Assembly (NCBI GenBank): GCA_965203635.1
Contig: OZ241903.1
Location: 1,426,001 to 1,490,000, forward strand
DNA from: Aldehydirespirator sp965203635
GTDB lineage: Bacteria > Actinomycetota > Acidimicrobiia > Acidimicrobiales > Aldehydirespiratoraceae
Direction of reading: 5' to 3'
Length of the DNA stretch: 64,000 bases
The position numbers and the translations under genes were made by a program. Positions within the stretch are counted from its first letter, which is position 1. Each line of letters begins with the position of its first letter. Shown one piece after another: positions 26,241-33,504 of this stretch. The notes under the pieces were generated by a model, which saw only the letters and a program-made list of their open reading frames with translations, was not told where the DNA came from and ran no database searches.

Positions 26241-26284
26241 TCCGGGCGGCCGACAATGGGGCGAAGCCCCGTCGGCCGGACGGA
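26241..26284. terminator. Bidirectional hairpin terminator
   Basis: Between convergent genes, CGGCCGAC (26247-26254) pairs with GTCGGCCG (26271-26278) and inner GGGGC pairs with GCCCC around a GAA loop. Outer TCCG/CGGA extends the stem. No U-tract, as usual for high-GC actinobacterial terminators. Confidence 0.7.
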
Positions 26285-26320
26285 GCCTGCGACAGGACCC
26301 GCCGGCCGGGAGGACCAGTT

Positions 26321-27670
26321 TCAGCGGGGCAGGTCGATCCGGGCCAGCCACAGGCCGGCCGCGTCGACCTCGGCGGGGGTGGGCAGGTTGTCCGGGTGGG
26401 TGAAGAGCCGCCGCAGCCCGTCGGTTCCGGCCCGCTCCACCACCCCCGCGGCGAAGGCCGCTCCCCGCTCGTACTGGGTCTGGTCCAGCTCCAGGCCGAG
26501 GAGCCGCTCCACGAACCGGTCGGATGCGCTGGCCTCCACACGATGGCGTCGCAACGCCTCCGACAGGCGGTCGTACGAGCCGATCAGGTCGGCGCCGATA
26601 CGGTCCATGGTGAAGTCGACGTAGCCGGTGATGGCCGCCACCAGAGCGGTCATCTGCGGCAGGAGCGCCTCCTGGGCCGGCGACCGCACCGCCCCCAGGA
26701 GGGCGTCGGGGCTGCCCAACTCCGACTGGAGCCGAGCGAAAGCCTCGGGGCCGAGGTCGCCGGGGTCGAAGTCGCCCAGCAGCTCCTCGATGCGCCGGGG
26801 GTTGCTCTCGAACGCGGACGCGTGACGCAGCAGCAGGTCGCTGACCGCGTCGCGCACATGGTCCACCCCGAACACCGCGCAGTAGACGGCCTCATGAACG
26901 CACACCCACAGGCGGACGTCGTCGGCGTCGAGCGACCATTGTTGGCTGAACTCGTCGACGTTGGGCAGGGCGACCAGCATCGGCTTGCCGGCCGGCCGGG
27001 GCACCGGCAGCACGTAGCCGCCGAGGGCATGCTGCGCGAGGCGACCCACCATCGCGCCGGTGGTGAGGGCCAGCATGGTGGGGCCGATCATCTTGGAGAT
27101 GCCGGCCAGCATGGCCGCCATCGGGTCGTCGGGCGTGTCGTCGAGATCCGGCTCCAGGCTCGCCGTTATCGACCGGTTGAGCGCGCCGAACAGGTCCTCG
27201 TAGTCGCTGACGGTGCGGTCCGACCAGCCGGCGCGGTTCACCACCTCCACCCGCAGCGCCGCCCCCGGGGCCGGCTGCAGGCCGGTCGCGTTGGCCACCC
27301 GCAGCTCGGCCACCCGCACGAGCTGTTCGATGGTGATGCGCTCGGACGGGTCGATGTTGGGCTCCGAGACCCCGCCGCAGGCGATGGCCCGGCCCACCTC
27401 GCGGGCCTGGTTGGCTCCGGGCGCAGCCGACTGCAGCGTCCGCATCAGGTCCCCGATCAGGGGAATGTCCCCCAGCCCGCCGAAGCCGCCCAGCCCGCCG
27501 AAGCCGCCGGGCTCGTCCGTCTCGCCGGTCTCGCCCAGGTCGCCGAGGCCCTCTATGCCCTCCAGGTCTTCTAAGCCCTCTATGCCCTCCAGGTCTTCTA
27601 AGCCCTCTATGCCCTCCAGGCCCTCGAAGGGATCATCGGGCCCGCCCTCTGTTGGCGGATCGCCGTTCAT
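26321..27670 (-). CDS. DUF2342 zincin-like protein with disrupted HExxH
   Basis: A 449-residue protein of the actinobacterial DUF2342 (zinc-dependent metalloprotease-like) family, recognised from the PTMLALTTGAMVGRLAQHALGGYV helix, the LPNVDEFSQQW segment and the WVCVHE region. Active zincins need HExxH; here residues 259-263 read HEAVY, so the second zinc His is Tyr. The first 65 residues are Gly/Glu/Leu repeats, including three copies of the 9-residue EGIEGLEDL type, followed by GGFGGL repeats. TACGAT lies 6 nt before the ATG (leaderless). A catalytic role is doubtful; a scaffold role is possible. Confidence 0.75.
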   Translation of the reverse strand: MNGDPPTEGGPDDPFEGLEGIEGLEDLEGIEGLEDLEGIEGLGDLGETGETDEPGGFGGLGGFGGLGDIPLIGDLMRTLQSAAPGANQAREVGRAIACGGVSEPNIDPSERITIEQLVRVAELRVANATGLQPAPGAALRVEVVNRAGWSDRTVSDYEDLFGALNRSITASLEPDLDDTPDDPMAAMLAGISKMIGPTMLALTTGAMVGRLAQHALGGYVLPVPRPAGKPMLVALPNVDEFSQQWSLDADDVRLWVCVHEAVYCAVFGVDHVRDAVSDLLLRHASAFESNPRRIEELLGDFDPGDLGPEAFARLQSELGSPDALLGAVRSPAQEALLPQMTALVAAITGYVDFTMDRIGADLIGSYDRLSEALRRHRVEASASDRFVERLLGLELDQTQYERGAAFAAGVVERAGTDGLRRLFTHPDNLPTPAEVDAAGLWLARIDLPR

Positions 27671-27743
27671 GAGGGCATCGTAGGGGGGTGAAGCTCAGTT
27701 GTGCTGCCCGCGGCCGGTGCAGATCCGCGATCGCCCGCCGCCT

Positions 27744-28805
27744 ATGACCATGACCCGGGTGGTGGTGACCGGCGCCCACGGCTCTGTGGGCCGTCGTGTC
27801 ATAACCCGGCTGGCCCAGCGTCCCGAGGTGGCCGTCGTCGCCATCGACAAGGACGCTCCGGCGGCCCCCTACACGTCGGTCACCACCAAGCAGGTGGATC
27901 TGGCCGACGCCGACCTGGCCGCCCTGTTCTCCGGGGCCGACGCAGTAGTGCACCTGGCTTCCACGGTGACCGCAGGCACGCTCAATCCGGCCGAGGCCGA
28001 GCTGGAGGCCGCCCTGCTGCACCGCGTGCTCGACGCTCTCTCCGCGGTCGATGTCCCCCACCTGGTGGTGATGTCGTCCGCGATGGTCTACGGCGCCTGG
28101 AAGGACAACCCGGTGCCGATCACCGAGGACGCCCCGGTCCGACCCAACCCCGACTTCGACTGGGCCCTGCAGCGGCACCGGTTGGAGCGGCTGGCCCAGC
28201 AGTGGGCACTGGCCCCCGGCCGCTCCGTGACCGTGCTGCGACCCGCGGCCACCGTCGCCGAGGACCGTCTGGGCCAGCTGGCCAACACCCTGCGAGCGGC
28301 CCGATCGGGTGTGGCCGCCGACGGCGATCCGCCGGTGCAGTACCTGCACGCCGACGACCTGGCCGAGGCCGTGGTCACCGCGGTCGACGTCCGCTACGAC
28401 GGGATCCTCAACGTCGCACCCGACGGGTGGATCCCCCCCGACACGCTGGCCGGCCTCGAGGGTCCCCGTCCCCGGCTGCGGGCGCCGTCGCATCTGGTGA
28501 GGATCCTGAGCGCGCTGCGCTGGCGCTGGGGTCTGGCGCCGACGCCGCCGGGGGTGGTGCCCTACACCACCCACCCGTGGGTGGTGGCCAACGACCGGCT
28601 GCGGGCGCTGGGATGGAGGGCCGCGCACAGCAACGAAGAGGCGTGGGTGGTCTCGCACGAGCCCCATCTGCTGGAGTCGCTGCCGGCCCGGCGCCGCCAG
28701 GAGCTGCTGCTGGCCGCCGCGGTGACGGTAGTGGTGGGCGCCCTCGTCGCCGCCGGCCTGGTGGCCCGAGCCATCCACAAGCGCCGCCGCTCAGGCCGCC
28801 CGTGA
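27744..28805 (+). CDS. NAD-dependent epimerase-like (extended SDR) protein with C-terminal membrane helix
   Basis: A 353-residue protein. The Rossmann motif GAHGSVGRR (GxxGxxG) lies at residue ~10 and VVHLAS and MSSAMVYGAW segments follow. Where extended SDRs carry the catalytic YxxxK, this protein reads WALQR (FDWALQRHRLE), so Tyr and Lys are replaced by Trp and Arg. The C-terminus has one hydrophobic helix (LLLAAAVTVVVGALVAAGLV) and a basic tail, anchoring it in the membrane. ATG 27744 was preferred over an upstream start that adds a Pro/Arg-rich segment. It may bind NAD(H) without normal SDR catalysis (inference). Confidence 0.7.
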   Translation: MTMTRVVVTGAHGSVGRRVITRLAQRPEVAVVAIDKDAPAAPYTSVTTKQVDLADADLAALFSGADAVVHLASTVTAGTLNPAEAELEAALLHRVLDALSAVDVPHLVVMSSAMVYGAWKDNPVPITEDAPVRPNPDFDWALQRHRLERLAQQWALAPGRSVTVLRPAATVAEDRLGQLANTLRAARSGVAADGDPPVQYLHADDLAEAVVTAVDVRYDGILNVAPDGWIPPDTLAGLEGPRPRLRAPSHLVRILSALRWRWGLAPTPPGVVPYTTHPWVVANDRLRALGWRAAHSNEEAWVVSHEPHLLESLPARRRQELLLAAAVTVVVGALVAAGLVARAIHKRRRSGRP

Positions 28806-28830
28806 ATTCGTCCCATTACGATGTCTCATA

Positions 28831-29439
28831 GTGCTCGAACCCCCTGACACCGGCGACACCTGGCTCGGGCTGTCATCCGATCCGCTGCCGTCAGCGGACA
28901 TGGCCGCGTGGGTGGTGCTGCCCAACTGCGGCGCCGTGGTGCAGTTCAGCGGCACGGCGCGCGACCACTCGACCGACCGGCCCGGCGTGGACCTCCTGCA
29001 CTACGAGGCCTACGAGGACCAGGTCGAGCCCCGACTCCGGTCGATCGCCGCCGAGATGCGAGCCCGCTGGGACGACTTGGGACGGGTGGCGATGCTGCAC
29101 CGGGTAGGACCGGTGGCGGTGGGCGAGCCCGCGGTGGTGGTGGCCGTGTCGTCCCCCCACCGGGATGCCGCCTTCGAGGCGGCCCGCTTCGCCATCGACA
29201 CCCTCAAGACCACGGTTCCCATCTGGAAGCGGGAACGGTGGCAGGGAGGCGAGAGCTGGGGGCTGGAAGCCCAGCACATAGTCGACGTGTCTTCCGAGAT
29301 CGAGCCGGCCATCGGGACCGACGTGTCTTCCGACATCGAGCCGGCCATCGGGATCGACGTGTCTTCCGGCATCGAGCCGGCCATCGGGACCGGCGGGGCT
29401 GGGGGGCCGGAGCCGGCCATCGCCGAGAGCGCCCGATGA
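28831..29439 (+). CDS. moaE: Molybdopterin synthase large subunit
   Basis: The first ~150 residues are MoaE: GAVVQFSGTARDHS, LHYEAYEDQ, LHRVGPVAVGE, and VPIWKRERW with the catalytic Lys that contacts the MoaD thiocarboxylate. MoaE converts cyclic pyranopterin monophosphate to molybdopterin. The last ~50 residues are an unusual tail of three 12-residue repeats of the DVSSEIEPAIGT type, not part of the fold. TACGAT sits 8 nt before the GTG. The stop overlaps the next ATG (ATGA). No moaD or other moa gene is in the window. Confidence 0.9.
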   Translation: MLEPPDTGDTWLGLSSDPLPSADMAAWVVLPNCGAVVQFSGTARDHSTDRPGVDLLHYEAYEDQVEPRLRSIAAEMRARWDDLGRVAMLHRVGPVAVGEPAVVVAVSSPHRDAAFEAARFAIDTLKTTVPIWKRERWQGGESWGLEAQHIVDVSSEIEPAIGTDVSSDIEPAIGIDVSSGIEPAIGTGGAGGPEPAIAESAR

Positions 29440-29693
29440 GGGGCTCAGTGCTGCTGGTGGTGGCCTCGCTGGGCCTGGCCACCGTCGGTTCGATGCTGCT
29501 CTGGCTGGCCCGCAGGATCACCTGGCGCCGCCCCGTCCCATTCCTCAGGCAGCTCAAGGCCGTGTCGGGCGTCCCGGGACGCTCCGTCGGCCCCGCCAGC
29601 GGGATCTCCAGGCTCGATCCCCTGAAGCCTGCACACCCCGCCGACGCCGCCGCGGACGCGGCCGGAGACGCGCCCGCCGCCTCGGAGCGCTGA
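29436..29693 (+). CDS. Small single-pass membrane protein
   Basis: An 85-residue protein that I do not recognise. It has one N-terminal hydrophobic helix (SVLLVVASLGLATVGSMLLWLA), then a basic stretch (RRITWRRPVPFLRQ) and an Ala/Asp/Pro-rich tail. ATG overlaps the moaE stop by 4 bp. Its stop TGA (29691-29693) is in the same frame as the following mreB gene and only one codon before that gene's likely CTG start. Confidence 0.6.
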   Translation: MRGSVLLVVASLGLATVGSMLLWLARRITWRRPVPFLRQLKAVSGVPGRSVGPASGISRLDPLKPAHPADAAADAAGDAPAASER

Positions 29694-29696
29694 GCC

Positions 29697-30701
29697 CTGC
29701 CCCGCGACCTGGCCATCGACCTGGGCACGGCCAACACCCTGGTGTACGCCCGCGGCCAGGGCGTAGTGCTGAACGAGCCGTCGGTGGTGGCGCTCAACAC
29801 CAACACCAACGAGCTGCTGGCGGTGGGCCACAAGGCCCGCCGGATGCTGGGACGCACCCCCGGCTACATCGTGGCCCGCCGGCCGCTGCGCAAGGGCGCC
29901 ATCACCGACTTCGAGATCACCCAGGACATGATCCGGATCCTGCTCAGGCAGGTGGGGGTGAGCAGGATCAACCGGGCCCGCGTGGTGGTGTGCGTGCCGT
30001 CGGCGATCACCGCGGTCGAGCGGCGGGCCGTGCAGGAGGCCGCCCGCCGGGCAGGCGCCATCGAAGTACGGCTGATCGACCAGCCCATGGCCGCCGCCAT
30101 CGGCGCCGGTCTGCCCATCGATGAGCCGGTCGGGTCGATGGTGATCGACATCGGGGGCGGCACCACCCAGACCGCCCTGCTCAGCCTGGGCGGGATCGTG
30201 GCTCTGGAGGCGGTGAGGGTGGGCTCGTTCGACATCGATGACGCCGTCCAGGCCCACATGCGGCGCGAGTACGGCATGGCCATCGGCGAGCCCACCGCGG
30301 AGCACACCAAGATCGTGGTCGGCTCGGCCGCGCCGACCCGCAGCGAGACCGCGGCCGAGATCCGCGGCCGGGAACTGATGTCGGGAATGCCCAAGACCAC
30401 GGTGGTGACCCCCCAAGAGATCCGCAGGGCGATCGAGGAGCCGGTGACCGCCATGGTCGACTCGGTGCTGAGCTGCCTGTCGCAGTCACCCCCCGAGCTG
30501 GCCCAGGACCTGATCGCCCGCGGCGTCTTCCTCGTCGGCGGGGGAGGGCTGCTCAGGGGGATGGACATCCGGCTGTCCCGGGAGATGTCGTTGCGGGTCC
30601 GGCGGGTCGACGCCCCGCTGGAGACGGTGGTGCGGGGCGCGGGCCGATGCCTCGAGCAGCTCGGCATGGACTTCTCGATCTTCAGCGACGACGCCGAATA
30701 G
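29697..30701 (+). CDS. mreB: MreB-like rod-shape actin homologue, apparent CTG start
   Basis: About 334 residues of MreB/Mbl type. The phosphate-1 loop DLGTANTLVY, phosphate-2 IDIGGGTTQTA and adenosine-binding VGGGGLLRGM motifs are all present. It polymerises at the membrane to organise cell-wall synthesis. Between the in-frame TGA at 29691 and the first ordinary start (GTG 29742) there is no ATG, GTG or TTG, yet the essential phosphate-1 loop is encoded there. CTG 29697, with GGAG at 29684-29687, is the most likely start. No mreC or mreD follows in the window. Confidence 0.85.
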   Translation: MPRDLAIDLGTANTLVYARGQGVVLNEPSVVALNTNTNELLAVGHKARRMLGRTPGYIVARRPLRKGAITDFEITQDMIRILLRQVGVSRINRARVVVCVPSAITAVERRAVQEAARRAGAIEVRLIDQPMAAAIGAGLPIDEPVGSMVIDIGGGTTQTALLSLGGIVALEAVRVGSFDIDDAVQAHMRREYGMAIGEPTAEHTKIVVGSAAPTRSETAAEIRGRELMSGMPKTTVVTPQEIRRAIEEPVTAMVDSVLSCLSQSPPELAQDLIARGVFLVGGGGLLRGMDIRLSREMSLRVRRVDAPLETVVRGAGRCLEQLGMDFSIFSDDAE

Positions 30702-30715
30702 CCGGCTCCGGCACT

Positions 30716-30753
30716 CCCGCTCTTGTTCGCTTCGCTCACGGGCCGCTCGGGCC
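30716..30753 (+). repeat. Single R1 repeat copy
   Basis: Direct-orientation copy with the TTCGCTTCGC variant, 15 nt after the mreB stop. The rest of the gap to the HEAT gene has no clear signal. Confidence 0.85.
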
Positions 30754-30838
30754 CGCCGGGGTTGCCAACGAACTTGAGTGGGTTAACCACCCGTGAGGTG
30801 GCTAACTGCTTCAAGTTCGCCGGCGACGTGGCCGCACC

Positions 30839-31471
30839 TCAGGCATCTCGCAATTCGGCCGCGGCGGTCCGGACCTGCCGGTCGCGGTCGGTGGCCGCCC
30901 GCAGCAGCGCGGCGTCGACCTCGGGCCCGTCGAACGGGGCGAGCGCGATCACGGCCCTTCGGCGGACCTCGGGCTTGTCGTCCAGCCCGGCCAGGATCGC
31001 AGGCAGCCCGGCGGGATCCGATATCGCGCCGAGAGCCGCGATGGCCGACTCCCGGCACAGCGGATCATCATGGGATCGGGCCACCTGCGCCAGTGCGTCC
31101 ACCACGGCGGCCGTCCCGGACCCGCTGCCGTCCGTGCGGCCGGCTGAGACCTTCTCGCCGCAGGCCCAGGCGGCGGCCTCCACCACCCGGTGGTCGTCGT
31201 CGACCAGCAGGCGCGCCGCCGCGGCCGCCGCGATGTCGCCCCGGACCGCCGCGAGTTCGAGCCCGGTCAACCGGACGGCGGGCGCGGGATCGGTGAGAGC
31301 GGCCTCGAGCTCGCGGGCGGCCAGGTCACCGGCCCGCTCCAACGCCCGCAGCGCGCTCGAGCGCACCATCGGGTCGTCGTCGTGGAGATACGACCGGGCC
31401 TTGGCGGCGTCGCCCCCATGCCCGGCCGCGGCCGCCTCCCGCCGCCGCCCGACGGCCCCTGCTGCGTCCAC
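30839..31471 (-). CDS. HEAT-repeat protein
   Basis: About 210 residues of tandem ~30-residue helical repeats (DDDPMVRSSALRALERAG, DPAPAVRLTGLELAA, DDHRVVEAAAWACG, KPEVRRRAVIALAPF), a HEAT/PBS-lyase-like superhelix. Such proteins usually mediate protein-protein contacts. The open frame continues 40 codons upstream through an R1 copy (AVARAARERSEQERE); I use the GTG at 31471, after the repeat, because the upstream part is repeat DNA. The true start is uncertain. No catalytic residues are recognisable. Confidence 0.7.
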   Translation of the reverse strand: MDAAGAVGRRREAAAAGHGGDAAKARSYLHDDDPMVRSSALRALERAGDLAARELEAALTDPAPAVRLTGLELAAVRGDIAAAAAARLLVDDDHRVVEAAAWACGEKVSAGRTDGSGSGTAAVVDALAQVARSHDDPLCRESAIAALGAISDPAGLPAILAGLDDKPEVRRRAVIALAPFDGPEVDAALLRAATDRDRQVRTAAAELRDA

Positions 31472-31488
31472 CGCTCGGCCCTGCCATT

Positions 31489-31630
31489 CCCGCTCTTGTT
31501 CGCTTCGCTCACGGGCCGCTCGGGCCACGGCCTCGCTCGGTGCCCACGTGCTTCCACACTGATCGCTCCCTTTCCGCTCGGCCTCTGTCATTCCCGCTCT
31601 TGTTCGCTTCGCTCACGGGCCGCTCGGGCC
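31489..31630 (+). repeat. Two R1 copies within a 104-bp direct duplication
   Basis: R1 cores at 31489-31526 and 31593-31630 sit in two near-identical 104-bp segments that also share CACGGCCTCGCTCGGTGCCC and the CACGTGCTTCCACACTGATC flank. This is a larger duplication than the 43-bp unit. Confidence 0.85.
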
Positions 31631-31687
31631 ACGGCCTCGCTCGGTGCCCACGTGCTTCCACACTGATCGCTCACGGGCCGCTCGGCC

Positions 31688-32008
31688 TCAGGAGATGGCT
31701 TGCTCGAGCAGGAAGCCGGCCACCACCACCAGCAGTCCCACCAGCGCGGCGAGCGCGAAGCCGATGCCCACCACCAACGCCATCAGCACCACCAGCGCCA
31801 GCAGCCGCTGCCACCACTGCGGGTAGGCCTTCGGCCCCACCACCGGGCGAGGCACTGCCCGCCGGGCCAGCCCCAGGACCCGCAGCACATCGATCAACCG
31901 GATGCGGCGCCTGGGACGGGCCGCCCCCGCCGACCGGAGGGCTGCCCTCGCCGACCGGAGCATCGTCCCGGCCGACCGGCGGGCCGAACCGGCGATCCGC
32001 ACCCACAT
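31688..32008 (-). CDS. Small membrane protein, unknown
   Basis: About 106 residues. An Arg-rich cytoplasmic N-terminal half (RSARAALRSAGAARPRRRIRL) is followed by QWWQRLLALVVLMALVVG and a second hydrophobic helix, ending LLEQAIS. It probably spans the membrane twice. The open frame extends further upstream into another R1 copy; the ATG at 32008 is used because the extension is repeat-derived. Function not recognised. Confidence 0.55.
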   Translation of the reverse strand: MWVRIAGSARRSAGTMLRSARAALRSAGAARPRRRIRLIDVLRVLGLARRAVPRPVVGPKAYPQWWQRLLALVVLMALVVGIGFALAALVGLLVVVAGFLLEQAIS

Positions 32009-32083
32009 CTTGTCGCCCGCTGGTGCTGCCTTGGTGCCAGCGCGCCCAGCGGCGAAACCGGCTCGCGCCCCATGGGCGCCATC

Positions 32084-32147
32084 CCCGCTCTTGTTCGCTG
32101 CGCTCACGGGCCGCTCGGGCCACGGCCTCGCAAGCTCGGCCTCTGGG
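32084..32147 (+). repeat. R1 copy with CTCGCAAGCTCGG flank
   Basis: R1 core 32084-32121 followed by the GGCCTCGCAAGCTCGGCCTC extension, the same longer element that precedes ppk1 in inverted form. It lies in the divergent gap before the Lon-like protease gene. Confidence 0.85.
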
Positions 32148-32209
32148 CAGCTTCGCCGGTGGTCGGGGCTGTCGCCATGGCGGTACCTTGGGGCCCGGAC
32201 GCCGGGTGA

Positions 32210-33418
32210 ATGAACGGCGCCCGAGCGAAGACGACTGGACGGTTCGCCACGCTAGCTTCCCCACTGCCGACTTCCCCGGCGCCGGACTCGCCTCCGCCGG
32301 GCGGGCTGCCGCCCCCGCCAACCTCGACTCGCCGTCGCTGGTTCTCCTCGGGCCTGGGGCTCACCCTCATCGCCGTCGCCGTCGTTCTGGGGGGGCTCGC
32401 GGCCGGGGCGTACTTCGCGCCGGCCCAGTGGGCCGGCCGGCTGCTGCCCGGCGACTCGGTGGTCGACGAGGGCGCGGTGGCCTTCCTGCCCGGCACCGCC
32501 ATCGCCACGTCCGGCCGGGTGGAAGCCGAGGGCATCGATGTGTTCGATCCCGAAGGCGAGATCCTGCTCCTGACCGTGGCGATCGACAACGACTTGACCG
32601 TGCTCGACTGGATCATGTCCTCGTTGGATGAGGCGGTCGACCTGCGCAGCCGGGAATCGGTCTACGGCGACCGGACCGACACCGAGCAGCGAGAACACAA
32701 CCGTCACCTGATGGACAGCTCCAAGGACATCGCCACGATCGTGGCCCTTGAACGCCTCGGTGTGCATGCCGCCGACTTCACCGGGGTGCTGTTCTTCGAG
32801 ACGGTCCCGGGCGGCCCGGCCGACGGCCTGCTGGAGCCCACCGACGTGATCCTGTCCATCGACGGCGAGCCGGTCACCACCGTCGACTCGCTCCGAGCGG
32901 TGCTGGAGCAGCTGGAGCCGGGCGCGGCGGCAGTGGTCACCGTGGAGGACTCCGAGACCGACGAGCGGCGCGACGTCGAGATAACGCTCGGCACCCACCC
33001 CGACAACGGAGGTCCCTACATCGGGGTGAGTGGGGTCACCGAGCGGGTCAGCCGGTCCCCGCTCCCGTTCGAGATCGACATCTCCTCGGGCGCGGTGGGG
33101 GGACCCTCAGCCGGTCTGGCCTTCACGCTGGTCGTGCTCGACGTGCTGTCGCAGGGCGAACTCACCGGCGGCCAGCGGGTCGCGGTCACCGGCTCCATCC
33201 GCCTCGACGGATCCGTCGGCGATGTGGGCGGCGTCGCCCAGAAGGCGGTAGCGGCCCGGGATGCGGGCGCCAGGCTGATCATCGTGCCCGAGGCGTCGGC
33301 GGAAGAGGCCCGGTCGGGCTCGGGCGATGTCCCGGTGGTCGGCGTGGCGAACCTGGAGGACGCGCTGCAGGCACTGGCCGGTGTCGGGGGCGACCCCGTC
33401 CAACGCCTACTGGGCTGA
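32210..33418 (+). CDS. PDZ and Lon-type (S16) membrane-anchored serine protease
   Basis: A 402-residue protein of the YlbL family. It has a Pro-rich cytoplasmic segment, one N-terminal transmembrane helix (residues ~46-66), an extracytoplasmic region with a PDZ domain (FETVPGGPADGLLEPTDVILSIDG near 200) and a C-terminal Lon protease domain. The Ser/Lys dyad is present: GGPSAGLAF near 300 and VAQKAVAA near 345. It should be an active extracytoplasmic protease. The nearby HEAT and small membrane genes are on the other strand, so they are not in its operon. Confidence 0.9.
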   Translation: MNGARAKTTGRFATLASPLPTSPAPDSPPPGGLPPPPTSTRRRWFSSGLGLTLIAVAVVLGGLAAGAYFAPAQWAGRLLPGDSVVDEGAVAFLPGTAIATSGRVEAEGIDVFDPEGEILLLTVAIDNDLTVLDWIMSSLDEAVDLRSRESVYGDRTDTEQREHNRHLMDSSKDIATIVALERLGVHAADFTGVLFFETVPGGPADGLLEPTDVILSIDGEPVTTVDSLRAVLEQLEPGAAAVVTVEDSETDERRDVEITLGTHPDNGGPYIGVSGVTERVSRSPLPFEIDISSGAVGGPSAGLAFTLVVLDVLSQGELTGGQRVAVTGSIRLDGSVGDVGGVAQKAVAARDAGARLIIVPEASAEEARSGSGDVPVVGVANLEDALQALAGVGGDPVQRLLG

Positions 33419-33504
33419 TGCCTGCTGGGCTGAACTATCGTATTGGCTGACCGTAACCGGCGAGCTAGCAGGAGCAAGCGCGCCGGTGGCGGCTCGGAGG
33501 AGCC

